DNA of 64,000 bases, from positions 27,646-91,645 of the forward strand of contig DATKPC010000097.1 in assembly GCA_035524275.1 (NCBI GenBank). The letters are read 5' to 3'. A program made the position numbers and the translations under genes. Within the stretch, counting starts at the first letter, position 1. Every line of letters starts with the position of its first letter. The notes under the pieces were generated by a model. It was not told the origin of the DNA. It saw nothing but the letters and a program-made list of their open reading frames with translations, and searched no databases. Of the stretch, positions 27,045-36,400 are shown piece after piece. This stretch comes from DATKPC01 sp035524275. Lineage in GTDB: Bacteria; Pseudomonadota; Gammaproteobacteria; Burkholderiales; Burkholderiaceae_F.

Positions 27045-28266
27045 CGATCGCCGGTGCCATCCCGCCGGCGGCGCACATGGTCACGAGTCCCCGCTTCAGG
27101 TCGCGCCGCTCCAGTTCGTCGAGCAGCGTGCCGATCAGCAGCGATCCGGTGGCCCCGATCGGGTGGCCGAGCGCGATCGCGCCGCCGTTGACATTGACCC
27201 GCTCGCGGTCAAGCCGCAGGTCGCGGATGTATTTCTCGGCGACGACGGCGAACGCCTCGTTGATCTCGAAAAGATCGATGTCGGCGAGCGCGAGGCCAGC
27301 TTTTGCCAACACCTTGCGCGTCGCCGGGACCGGGGCGTTGAGCATCAGCGTCGGACAGTCGCCGACGTTGGCGTAGGCGCGAACGCGCGCGCGCGGCTTC
27401 AGCCCGCGTCGGGCGGCATACGCGGGCGACGCGAGCAGGACGGCACCGGCGCCGTCGACGACGCCGGATGAATTGCCCGCGTGGTGCCGGTGCTCGATCC
27501 GCAGGTCCGGGTAGACGCGGCGGATCCAGCCCGCGTAGGTATGGCCATGTTCATCGAGCGGCGCCTGCGCCAGTGCCGCGAAGGCCGGCTTCAGCGCCGC
27601 GAGACCCTCGCGGGTCGTTTGCGGTCGCGGGTATTCGTCGCGATCCAGCGCGACCGCGCCATGGTCGTGCAGGACCGGCACCAGGCCGCGATCGAACCGT
27701 CCCTCGGCGATCGCCCTGGCGGCGCGTTGCTGGCTGCCGAGCGCGAAGTCGTCGAGCGCCTGGCGCGGGATGCCGTCGAGCGTCGCGATGGCATCGGCGC
27801 ACACGCCCTGGTGCGACTGCGGAACGCGCTCGCGCAATCGCAGGTTGCCGGCGTCCATCATCAGCGGCTCGGCAGGGTCGGCGATCGAGCCGGTATACGA
27901 CATCATCTCGGTGCCGCCGGCAATCACGAGGTCCTCGAAGCCGGCGCCGATCGATGCCGCGGCCAAGGCCACCGCGGTGATCCCGGATCCGCAGAAGCGG
28001 TCCAGCGTGACGCCGCTCGCGCGCACGTCGTAGCCCGCATCGAGCGCCGCCATCCGGGCCAGGTCGCAGCCCTGCCTGCCGCGTTGCATCGACGTGCCCC
28101 AGATGATGTCGTCGACGTCCTCCGTCGCGAGGCCGTTGCGCTTCGCGATGGCGGCCAGGACCGTCGCCGCCAGGTGCTGCGGATGGAATCCGGCCAGCGC
28201 ACCCTTGCCGGCCTTGCCGATGCCGCGTGGCGTCCGGCATGCGTCGATGATCAGGGCGTGCGGCAC
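27028..28266 (-). CDS. Acetyl-CoA acyltransferase (thiolase)
   Basis: A 412-residue thiolase. The acyl-accepting Cys is C92 in LDRFCGSGITA. The second His/Cys pair is in NGGAIALGHPIGATG and CAAGGMAPA, and EINEAFA is the conserved segment before them. It catalyses the last cleavage step of beta-oxidation or the reverse condensation. It lies 74 bp behind the acyl-CoA dehydrogenase gene on the same strand, and these two probably form a unit. Its 3' end overlaps the convergent MFS gene by 17 bp. The acyl chain cannot be told from the sequence. Confidence 0.92.
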   Translation of the reverse strand: MPHALIIDACRTPRGIGKAGKGALAGFHPQHLAATVLAAIAKRNGLATEDVDDIIWGTSMQRGRQGCDLARMAALDAGYDVRASGVTLDRFCGSGITAVALAAASIGAGFEDLVIAGGTEMMSYTGSIADPAEPLMMDAGNLRLRERVPQSHQGVCADAIATLDGIPRQALDDFALGSQQRAARAIAEGRFDRGLVPVLHDHGAVALDRDEYPRPQTTREGLAALKPAFAALAQAPLDEHGHTYAGWIRRVYPDLRIEHRHHAGNSSGVVDGAGAVLLASPAYAARRGLKPRARVRAYANVGDCPTLMLNAPVPATRKVLAKAGLALADIDLFEINEAFAVVAEKYIRDLRLDRERVNVNGGAIALGHPIGATGSLLIGTLLDELERRDLKRGLVTMCAAGGMAPAIVIERV

Positions 28267-28340
28267 GGTGGGTTCCTGGTGGGTGGGGGCGGCGGCGACC
28301 GAGGTTTCCCGCGCCGCCGGCCGCTCGGGCGCGCGGGCCG

Positions 28341-29498
28341 TCAGCCGAGCTTCCGGTCGTCGAGGCCGAGCGAGCGGCCGATGATTTCCTTCATGATCTC
28401 GTTCGTGCCGGCAAAGATCCGCGTGACCCGCGCGTCGCGGTACATGCGCGAGATCCGGTATTCATCCATGTAGCCGGCGCCGCCGTGCAACTGGAGGCAC
28501 TCGTCGATGACGCGGCCCTCCAGTTCGGTCGCCAGCAGCTTGGCGGCCGCGGCGTCCGCGGCGTCCAGTTCGGCGGCGTTGTGGCGCAGCACGAGCTGGT
28601 CGATCCAGGTCTGGTGGCAGTCGAGCAGCGCGCGCATCTCCGCCATCTTGAACCGCGAATTCTGGAAGGCACCGATCGGCCTGCCGAACGCCCGCCGTTC
28701 GCGGACGAAATCGAGCGTGAGATCGAACGCCGTCTGCGCATGGGCCATCGATTGCACGGCGCACAGCAGGCGTTCCTCCGCGAGGTTGTCCGCGAGGTAC
28801 GCGAAACCCTTGCCGGGCTCGCCGAGGACGTGCGTCTTCGGGACGCGGACGTCGCGGAAGAAGAGTTCGGCGGTGTCCTGCGCGTCCAGGCCCAGTTTCG
28901 CGAGCCGGCGACCGCGCTCGAAGCCGTCCGTCCCGCGCTCGACGAGGAACAGGCTCAGACCGTGGCGCGATGGCGGATGCGTGCGCGCGGCGACGACGAC
29001 GAGGTCGGCCAGCGTGCCGTTGGAGATGTAGGTCTTGCTGCCGTTGAGCAGCCAATGATCGCCGCGGTCCTCGGCGTGCGTCGTCATGCCGGCGAGATCG
29101 GATCCGGCGCCGGGCTCCGTCATCGCGATCGCGAGGATCGAATCGCCGCGGATGGCCGCGGGCAGGTAGCGCTGCCGCTGCGCCTCGTTGCCGAACCGCT
29201 GGATGTAGGGCGCGACGATGCGGCTGTGCAGCGAAAAGTAGATCCCCGGATCGCCCCAGCGGTAGAGTTCCTCGACGAGCACCTGTTCGTAGCGGAAGTC
29301 GCGGATGCCGGCGCCGCCGTAGGCCTCGTCGGCCCACATGCACAGCAGCGACTGCTCGCCGGCGCGGCGCCAGAGCGCGCGATCGACGCATCCGTGTTCG
29401 CGCCAGGCATCGACGTGCGGCGCGATCTCCTGCCGGGCGAAACGCGCGACGCTGGCCCGGAACGCCTCGTGGTCGCCATCGAAGATCGTTCGCGTCAT
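28341..29498 (-). CDS. Acyl-CoA dehydrogenase
   Basis: A 385-residue flavoprotein that introduces an alpha,beta double bond into an acyl-CoA and passes electrons to ETF. Family signatures are AIAMTEPGAGSDLAGM (FAD/substrate loop) and the C-terminal IFAGTNEIMKEIIGRSL. The Glu of the YEGT motif used by medium-chain enzymes is Ala here, as in long-chain and isovaleryl types that take their catalytic base from another helix. ATG 29498 (MTRTIFDGDHEAF) gives the usual N-terminus. The gene is divergent from the small ORF and enoyl-CoA hydratase pair, with a shared 116-bp intergenic region. Confidence 0.92.
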   Translation of the reverse strand: MTRTIFDGDHEAFRASVARFARQEIAPHVDAWREHGCVDRALWRRAGEQSLLCMWADEAYGGAGIRDFRYEQVLVEELYRWGDPGIYFSLHSRIVAPYIQRFGNEAQRQRYLPAAIRGDSILAIAMTEPGAGSDLAGMTTHAEDRGDHWLLNGSKTYISNGTLADLVVVAARTHPPSRHGLSLFLVERGTDGFERGRRLAKLGLDAQDTAELFFRDVRVPKTHVLGEPGKGFAYLADNLAEERLLCAVQSMAHAQTAFDLTLDFVRERRAFGRPIGAFQNSRFKMAEMRALLDCHQTWIDQLVLRHNAAELDAADAAAAKLLATELEGRVIDECLQLHGGAGYMDEYRISRMYRDARVTRIFAGTNEIMKEIIGRSLGLDDRKLG

Positions 29499-29614
29499 CG
29501 CCGCATGCCCGGTTCGGTGGCCGTCACGGCCGTTCGATCCATGCAATGATCGCATGCGCGTGCCGGCCTGCGTCGGGGGCGGCCGGCACGCCGTGGACGA
29601 GGAGGCAGGCGACG

Positions 29615-29755
29615 ATGCACATCGAAATCCTGACCGACAGGCCGGGTCCGCTGCAGCGCCGGCGGATCCGGGTGACCGGTGACGCCGTCCGGCGGCCGGC
29701 GCGCGAACTCACCGCGGCGCGCGATGCGTTCGACCGGAAGCGGGGTGCGGCGTGA
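29615..29755 (+). CDS. Small hypothetical protein, 46 residues, coupled to enoyl-CoA hydratase
   Basis: A short ORF with a strong GAGGAGG ribosome site 6-9 bp before ATG 29615. The product starts MHIEILTDRPGPLQRRRIRV and is basic, with no signal peptide or known motif. Its stop overlaps the GTG start of the enoyl-CoA hydratase in a GTGA, the usual arrangement for translational coupling. This and the ribosome site are the reasons for calling it. Function is unknown; it may exist mainly to couple translation of the downstream gene. Confidence 0.6.
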   Translation: MHIEILTDRPGPLQRRRIRVTGDAVRRPARELTAARDAFDRKRGAA

Positions 29756-30567
29756 CCACGCGCGTGCATTGCGACATCGACGACGACGGGGTCGCGCAGG
29801 TGCGGCTGGCGCGACCCGAGCGGTTGAACGCGCTTGACGGGGCGATGTTCGACGCGCTGTTGCAGACCGCGGAAACCCTGCAGGCCGCCGCCGGGCTGCG
29901 GGCCGTGGTGTTGAGCGGGGAGGGCAGGGCGTTCTGCGCCGGCATCGACCTGGCGAATTTCGAGCATGTCGGACCGGGCGCCACCGGCGTCGACCTGGGC
30001 GCGCGCAGCGGCGGGACCGGCGCTTCGCTGACCGAGCGCACGCACGGCATCGCGAATGGACCGCAGCAGGTGGTCCTGTGCTGGCGCCAGCTGCCGGTGC
30101 CGGTGATCGCGGCGCTGCATGGCGTCGTCTTCGGCGGCGGCCTGCAGATCGCACTGGGCGCCGACCTGCGCTTCGCGGCGTCCGACGCGCGCCTGTCGAT
30201 CATGGAGATGGCCTGGGGGCTCGTCCCGGACATGGCGGGCATCGGCCTGCTGCGTGGCCTGCTGCGCGACGACGTCGCCCGCGATCTCGTCTATTCGGCG
30301 CGCGAGCTGACGGGCACCGAGGCGCAGGCCCTCGGGCTCGTCACGCGCGTCGCCGCGGATCCGCTGCGCGACGCGACCGAGTTCGCGCGCCGCGTCGCGC
30401 GCCAGAGCCCGTCGGCGGTCCGCGCGGCCAAGCGGCTGCTCAACGCCGCGTTCGACGGCGCATCGATCGAGACGCTGCTGCTGGCGGAGGCGCGCGAGCA
30501 GCGGTCTCTGCTCGGCAGCGCCGAGCAGCTCGCCACGGTGCAGGCGCGGTTGAAGGCGGGACGTTGA
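29752..30567 (+). CDS. Enoyl-CoA hydratase/isomerase (crotonase) family protein
   Basis: A 271-residue crotonase. The CoA-binding and oxyanion segments are GRAFCAGIDL and HGVVFGGGLQIALGADLRFA, and one candidate catalytic Glu sits in LSIMEMAWG. The C-terminal helical part (SARELTGTEAQALGLV) is normal. GTG 29752 overlaps the stop of the preceding small ORF. Together with the divergent acyl-CoA dehydrogenase and thiolase it could complete a beta-oxidation set, although no 3-hydroxyacyl-CoA dehydrogenase is present. The region 30568-30766 downstream shows no gene I can support. Confidence 0.9.
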   Translation: MTTRVHCDIDDDGVAQVRLARPERLNALDGAMFDALLQTAETLQAAAGLRAVVLSGEGRAFCAGIDLANFEHVGPGATGVDLGARSGGTGASLTERTHGIANGPQQVVLCWRQLPVPVIAALHGVVFGGGLQIALGADLRFAASDARLSIMEMAWGLVPDMAGIGLLRGLLRDDVARDLVYSARELTGTEAQALGLVTRVAADPLRDATEFARRVARQSPSAVRAAKRLLNAAFDGASIETLLLAEAREQRSLLGSAEQLATVQARLKAGR

Positions 30568-30766
30568 CGCCGGAGCGCACGATCCTTGCGGGCGACCGGG
30601 CGAGGCGTTGATCTCGCTCCACGGTCCACGTCCGCCGGGTCGCCTACCGGTTCGACAGCCGCTTCATCGCGGAGCGCGTCCTCGAGCGTGATGACGGCGC
30701 ACCCGACGCCGGCCGCATGCGCTGCTGCGGAGGCGCCGTTTGTCGCGCCGCGCGCCCGATGAAGGT

Positions 30767-31279
30767 CTACTTCGCCGGCCCGAACGGGCTCTGCCCGATG
30801 TAGTTGCCCGGCGGATCGTAATTGCAGACGACGATGTCGCGGCCCGATGCCGTCGCCTTGCCGCATCCGACCTTCAGCGTGTTCCACCAGATGATCTGGG
30901 TGAAATGTCCGCACATCTTGCCGGCGTGGCAGCGGTTCGCAGCCGCGTCGTAGTCCGCGACCTCGCCGCCCCAGGAATCGACGACCGAGGCGATCGGGAA
31001 CGCCTGGGCCGTGCCCCACCAGAGGTTCTCGCCGTACTTCGGGTCCTGCCGGTGCGCGAACGCGTTGCTGGCGGCCAGGTGGTTGGCCCAGTCCTGCGCC
31101 ACCGACGCGACCGCGTCATCCCAGGCCAGCGGCGCCATGTGATAGCGGGCGCGCCAGTTGTTGTGGCGCATCAGCAGCGTGCTGCGGTCCTCGGCGCCGA
31201 GCTGCGCTTCGGTGCTGGCGCACGCCAGGAGCGCGAGGCCGGCGAGGACGGCGAGCGCGGACGGGCGGAAACGGTGCAT
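30767..31279 (-). CDS. Secreted CAP-domain (SCP/PR-1) protein
   Basis: A 170-residue exported protein of the CAP superfamily. ATG 31279 follows an AGGAGA site. The N-terminus (MHRFRPSALAVLAGLALLACAS) is a signal sequence and LLAC could act as a lipobox. The CAP fold follows: RHNNWRARYHMAPLAWD with the first cavity His, YGENLWWG, and the signature CGHFTQIIWWNTLKVGCG. It ends with CNYDPPGNYIGQSPF. CAP proteins bind lipids or sterols or act in the envelope or outside the cell; no specific activity can be assigned. It lies downstream of boxB on the same strand with a 105-bp gap. Confidence 0.9.
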   Translation of the reverse strand: MHRFRPSALAVLAGLALLACASTEAQLGAEDRSTLLMRHNNWRARYHMAPLAWDDAVASVAQDWANHLAASNAFAHRQDPKYGENLWWGTAQAFPIASVVDSWGGEVADYDAAANRCHAGKMCGHFTQIIWWNTLKVGCGKATASGRDIVVCNYDPPGNYIGQSPFGPAK

Positions 31280-31384
31280 GGCGGTCTCCTCATCGGATCC
31301 GACGGAGGATAAGGAGCGCCGGGCCGGCTGCAAAGCCTGCACCAACGGCCGCGTGCCGCGGCCGGCCCGTACCGGGAGGCGTCG

Positions 31385-32875
31385 TCAGGCGATCTTCACG
31401 TACTCGAAATCGCCGGCCTGGTTGTTGATGCCGCGCGCCGGCGGCGCGATCCAGCTGGCGTACTGCCCCGGCGCGTAGCAGGGGTTCATCAGCGACGCGA
31501 TGAACCGCATGTCGTCGTCGTTGGGGAGCCAGTTGCCCCTGCCGGCCTCCCATTGTGCTTCGCTGAGCAGGCGCCCGTCCGGGTCGATCCGCCGGCCGGC
31601 GAATTCCCCGATCCGGCGGTTGAAGCCCTTGTGCGGCTGCCGGATCCTGAAGTCGATTCCGGCCTTCTCGATCGACCTGTTCCAGCGGTCGATGCCGCCC
31701 TGGCAGTCCTTGATGTAGTCGTCGAGCAGGCGGCAGTTGATTGCACGCAGCGCCGGAACCGGCTCGTCGACCAACTTGCCGTCGATGACCCGCGTGACGG
31801 CGTACGTGGCGTCCAGAAGCACGTGGTCATCCTGCAGCGCGGCTTCGTTGAAGCGCCCCTTCAATCCGGTGCTGAACGCTTCGGCCGCATTGCTGCTGAT
31901 TTCGCTGCCGAACAGGTCGCGCGTGACGCTCATGTGGAAATTGGCCTTGCGCTGCAGGAGCGGCAGGTCGACGACACCGAGCTTGCGCACCGCCTCGACG
32001 TCGTACGGGTCACGGATGCCGGCTTGGTTCATCGCCGCACAGGTCGCCTCGATCGTCCGCTGTACGCCGGTCTCGCCGACGAAAAGATGGTGCGCCTCCT
32101 CGGTGAGCATGAAGCGGCAGCTGCGCGACAGCGGATCGAAGCCGCTTTCGGCGAGGGCGGCGAGTTGCATCTTGCCGTCGCGATCCGTGAAATACGTGAA
32201 CATGAAGAACGACAGCCAGTCCGGCGTCCGCTCGTTGAAGGCGCCGAGGATCCGCGGGTTGTCCTTCTGGCCGCTGCGGCGCTCCAGCAGCGCCTGCGCC
32301 TCCTCGCGTCCGTCCTTGCCGAAGTACTTCGCGAGCAGGTAGACCATCGCCCACAGGTGACGGCCCTCCTCGACGTTGACCTGGAACAGGTTGCGCATGT
32401 CGTACAGGCTCGGCGCGGTCTTGCCGAGATAGCGCTGCTGCTCGACGGAGGCCGGCTCGGTATCGCCCTGCACGACGATCAGCCGGCGCAACAGCGAGCG
32501 GTATTCGCCCGGTACCTCCTGCCATGCCGGCTCGCCCTTGTGCCGGCCGCAGGGAATCGTGCGCCCCTCGACTTTCGGTGCGAGCAGGATGCCCCAGCGG
32601 TACTGCGGCATCTTCACGTGGCCGAACTTGGCCCAGCCGCTCGGATCGACGCCCACGGCGGTGCGCAGGTAGACGTCGGCATCCTGGAAGCCGTCCGGCC
32701 CCATCTCCTTCCACCACGCGAGGTAGTTCGGATGCCAGGTCTCGAGCGCGCGCAGCAGCTGCTTGTCGGAACCCAGTCCCACGTTGTTCGGGATGCTTTC
32801 GTCGTAGCTCACTTCGACGAAAGCGTCGCCGCGGATCTGCTCGACGTCTTCGACCAGGGTGTCGTTCCGGCTCAT
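31385..32875 (-). CDS. boxB: Benzoyl-CoA 2,3-epoxidase, oxygenase subunit BoxB
   Basis: A 496-residue diiron oxygenase component that epoxidises benzoyl-CoA to 2,3-epoxybenzoyl-CoA in aerobic benzoate degradation. Two EExxH diiron-ligand motifs are seen, VEEGRHLW and LTEEAHHLFVGE. The C-terminus GINNQAGDFEYVKIA is typical of BoxB, as is YFTDRDGKMQL in the middle. The length is slightly above the usual 470-480. The partners expected in a box operon (BoxA reductase, BoxC epoxide-opening lyase, benzoate-CoA ligase, BoxR) are not next to it or anywhere in the window, so the gene is an orphan here. Confidence 0.94.
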   Translation of the reverse strand: MSRNDTLVEDVEQIRGDAFVEVSYDESIPNNVGLGSDKQLLRALETWHPNYLAWWKEMGPDGFQDADVYLRTAVGVDPSGWAKFGHVKMPQYRWGILLAPKVEGRTIPCGRHKGEPAWQEVPGEYRSLLRRLIVVQGDTEPASVEQQRYLGKTAPSLYDMRNLFQVNVEEGRHLWAMVYLLAKYFGKDGREEAQALLERRSGQKDNPRILGAFNERTPDWLSFFMFTYFTDRDGKMQLAALAESGFDPLSRSCRFMLTEEAHHLFVGETGVQRTIEATCAAMNQAGIRDPYDVEAVRKLGVVDLPLLQRKANFHMSVTRDLFGSEISSNAAEAFSTGLKGRFNEAALQDDHVLLDATYAVTRVIDGKLVDEPVPALRAINCRLLDDYIKDCQGGIDRWNRSIEKAGIDFRIRQPHKGFNRRIGEFAGRRIDPDGRLLSEAQWEAGRGNWLPNDDDMRFIASLMNPCYAPGQYASWIAPPARGINNQAGDFEYVKIA

Positions 32876-32977
32876 GCGCGGTCTCCTCGCGTGGCGGACC
32901 GGGCAAGGGTCCGCGGTGTCGTGGGGCGGGTATTCGGAGCAAAGAGCAAAATAATGCCGTTTTCTCTCCGAGGTAAG

Positions 32978-32999
32978 TGCACTTTAATGCTTAATTTGC
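32978..32999 (-). promoter_or_regulatory. Candidate operator upstream of boxB (TGCA-N6-TGC repeats)
   Basis: Within an AT-rich island 103-124 bp before the boxB start, TGCA at 32978 is followed after six bases by TGC at 32988 and again by TGC at 32997. BoxR/BzdR-type regulators of benzoate pathways are described as binding TGCA repeats with a similar spacing, so this is a plausible benzoyl-CoA-responsive site. It is short and could be chance. Confidence 0.3.
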
Positions 33000-33323
33000 G
33001 GCCGGAGTTTGCTTTGGATCAAATGACGGGAACGCCGTCGCGGGCTTGCGAGGCGGCAGGTCGGGCAACGCGCCGGGATGCGCCATTCGTCCGATGCCTG
33101 GGTAGTTTTCCTACCGGCATCGCCCTCGTCGTGGGGTAACGCACCCAGTCGATGGCCTCGGCGGCGCCACGATCGATCATTCTTGCGGCGAGCGTGCAAG
33201 GAATGAGATTTCACATTCCGTGATCATTCTAAGTTCGAGTTGCTGAGTTTTATTTCTCACTGTAGCCTGCGACTCACTTGCGGGTTGCACCCCGTCCTCG
33301 CCATGCCTTCCGTTGACGTCGTT

Positions 33324-33345
33324 GCAGTGCGACATGTCGCGCTGC
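33324..33345. promoter_or_regulatory. 22-bp inverted repeat upstream of the S8 peptidase gene
   Basis: Two 11-bp arms, GCAGTGCGACA and TGTCGCGCTGC, match at 10 of 11 positions without a spacer. The site lies 80-101 bp before the peptidase start, where an operator could sit. No regulator gene is adjacent, and a GC-rich genome yields such sequences by chance. Confidence 0.35.
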
Positions 33346-33424
33346 GATGCACCGGTGCCGGGTCGGAGTCGGGGCGCTGTCCGTAGAAGACCAACAACGG
33401 AATTCGCTTCCCGGAGGAATTTTC

Positions 33425-36400
33425 ATGGGTGTGGTGGGATATCGTCGTATGCGGCATGCGCTCGCGGCGGCCGTCGGCGCGGCGTTCTGCGTCGCCGCCG
33501 GTGCCGGTTCGCTTTCACCGGAACTCGCGCAGCAGTTCGGCCGGCAGAAGGACGCCGACGTCATCGTGATCCTGCGCGACCAGTTGCCCGGCGTGCAGGC
33601 GTCGCATGGCGCGCACTCGGCGCGCCATGCGGCGCTTGCCGCGGCGCAGGCCCCGGTGGTCGACGTCATGCAGCGCGGCAAGGCGCAGAAGGTTCGCGGC
33701 TTCGGGACCTTCAATGCGATTGCGGCGAACGTGACGAAAGACGTGGCCGCGCAACTGGCCGCGCATCCGGCCGTGCAGGCCGTCGTCCTGGACAAGCCGA
33801 TCAAGGCGGCGCCGAAGCGCGCGAGCCTTCTTGGCGGTGTCGCGGCGGATGCCGCAGGCGCCGTGTCGGCGGCCGGCGCAGCGACGTCCTCGGGCGCGAA
33901 CGCGTCGCCGGACCTGTGCAATACGCTCGAGCCGGAAGCGCTGCAGCTGATGAATGCGGCGTACGCCTCGACGTCCGTGCCGCAGGCGCAGCAGGTCCTT
34001 GACGGTGCCGGGCGTCCGGTCACCGGGCGCGGCGTCAAGGTCGCGTTCATTGCCGACGGTCTGGACCCGACGATCCCCGGGTTCACGCGACCCGACGGCT
34101 CCAGCGTCTTCTTCGACTACCAGGTCTTCAACGGCGATCCGGCCGGAACCGCGACGGCAGGGGCCGAGGCGTTTGGCGACGCGAGCTCGATCGCGGCCCA
34201 GGACATGCCCAACGGCACGCCGCTGACGTTCGACATCAGCAAGTTCGTCAACGCCAGCCATCCGTTGCCGTCGCCGTGCAATATCCGGATCCGCGGCGTC
34301 GCGCCGGGGGCCTCGCTGGCCGGCCTGAACGTCTTCTCCAACCTGGGCTACACGACGACGTCGATGTTCGTCCAGGCGATCGAGTATGCGGTCGAGCAGG
34401 ATGACGTCGACGTCATCAACCAGTCCTTCGGCGGCACTCCGTATCCGGATACCGAGAACGATCCGATTTCGCTCGCCGATGCCGCGGCAGTGCGTGCCGG
34501 CGTCACGGTCGTGGCCAGCACCGGCGACGCGGGCACGGCGGGCACGCTCGGTTCGCCGGCGACCGATCCGTGGGTGATTTCCGCGGGGGCATCGACGCAG
34601 TTCCGCTTTTACCGCCAGACCGCCTACGGGGCGCTGGGCATCACCGGCGGTGGCACGCTCAGCGACAACATCTCGTCGCTCAGTTCAGGCGGCTTTGCGA
34701 TCTGGACGCCGCGGACCGTGGACGTCGTCGCGCCGGGCGACCTGGGCTGGGCCCTCTGCTCGACGAACGTGACGCTGTACAACGACTGCACCGACTTCAA
34801 CGGAAAGCCGTCGGGCATCGAGTCGTTCGGCGGCACGAGCGAGGCCGCGCCGCTGACGTCGGCGGTCGCGGCGCTGGTGATCCAGGCCTATCGTTCGACG
34901 CACGGCGGGGCCAGTCCCAGCCCGGCGCTCGTCAAGAGCATCATCATGAGCACGGCCACCGACCTGGGCGCTCCGGCGTTCGAGCAGGGGGCGGGGCTGG
35001 TCAATGCGCTGAAGGCCGTCAACGTCGCGCTGTCGATCCGCGATTCGAACGGCTCTCCGCGCGGTCACGGCGACGGTGTTGTCGCTTCTCCGAGCGCCTC
35101 GGAGGCGACGGACTATCCGGGTACGCGGTTGACGCGGTCGTTCAAGGTGACGAATACCGGGACGTCGACCGCGCATCTGACGCCGACGCTGCAGGTCCTC
35201 GGCGCGGCGCTCGCCGGGCAGACCATCACGGTGCCGCTCAATCCGGCGACGGACCCGACGTTCGTCAATACGACGGGCGCGACCCGGACCTACACGAAGC
35301 GGACCTTCGTCGTCCCGCCCGGTGCGGACCATCTCGACGGCACCATTGCGTTCCAGTCGCCGCTCGGGACCGCGCCGTTGGTGTATTTCTCGCTCGTCGA
35401 TCCGTCGGGCAAGCAGGCGACCTATTCCATTCCGCAGGGCGCTGGCAGCGGGTACGCCCATACCGACGTCGTGCATCCGATGGCGGGGACCTGGACGGCG
35501 CTGATCTGGACGCGCCCCGTCGGGGTCGCCGGCAGCTATACCGGGCCGGTCCAGTTCACGTGGTCGGCCGAGCGTTTCTCGACGTACGGTTCCGTCTCCC
35601 CGTCCAGCCTCGACCTCGCCGCGGGCGCGAGCGCGACGCTCTCGGCCTCGTTCGCGATGCCGTCGACGCCGGGTGACGTGGCGGCCGAAGTCCGCTTCGG
35701 CAATTCGGGGTCCAGCTCGTCGCCGAACTTCCCGGCGATCCCGGTCACGCTGCGCTCCCTGGTCCCGGTCGGCCCGACCGGGGCCGCATTCGGTGGGACG
35801 CTGACCGGTGGCAACGGACGGCCGGGCGCCGGACCGGTCCAGACGTTCGAATTCGACGTTCCCGCGGGCCTGAAGGACCTCGGCCTGTCGGTCGCGATCA
35901 GCGATCCCGGCTACCTGCTGGAAGGCGAACTCGTCGATCCGCAGGGCATGACGCTGAGCCTCCAGCCGAACATCGATGCGGCGTCGGGCAGTACGACGGG
36001 CAACCTGCAGATGACGCGCGTGCGTCCGCAGCCGGGACGCTGGCACTTCGTCTTCCTGCAGGACTTCACGTCGTCGGGCAACCAGACCTCGCTGCCGTTC
36101 TCCGCGAAGATCGCGTTCAACAGCGTACAGGTTGGCGCCGCCGCCTTGCCCTCGTCGACGTCGGTCAGCCTGCATGCCGGCAAGCCCGTCGTCGTTCCGG
36201 TGATGGTGACGAACTCGACGGCGGTCACGCAGCTCATCTTCGCGGACGCTCGGCTCGATGCCTACGGTCCCGTCGCGCTGCCGCTGGCAGGGGAAAACAC
36301 GAACGGGACGCTGCTGGGCAGCGGATACGACTACTTCGTGCCGCCGCAGGCCAACGAGGTGCAGTTCGTCGCGCAGGCGAGCGAACCGATCAACATGGAT

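Larger units (their letters stand above)
32876..33424. other. 549-bp divergent intergenic region between boxB and the S8 peptidase gene
   Basis: No gene is supported here. The stretch 32940-33000 and the part around 33200-33260 are clearly richer in A+T than the rest of the window, as expected for promoters of boxB (leftward) and the peptidase (rightward). It holds the candidate TGC-repeat operator at 32978-32999 and a 22-bp inverted repeat at 33324-33345. A GGAGGA ribosome site for the peptidase lies at 33413-33418. Confidence 0.6.

Noticed and set aside
30568..30766. Possible gene fragment between the enoyl-CoA hydratase and the CAP protein
   Set aside because: Short frames on both strands give no family resemblance and no start with a ribosome site.
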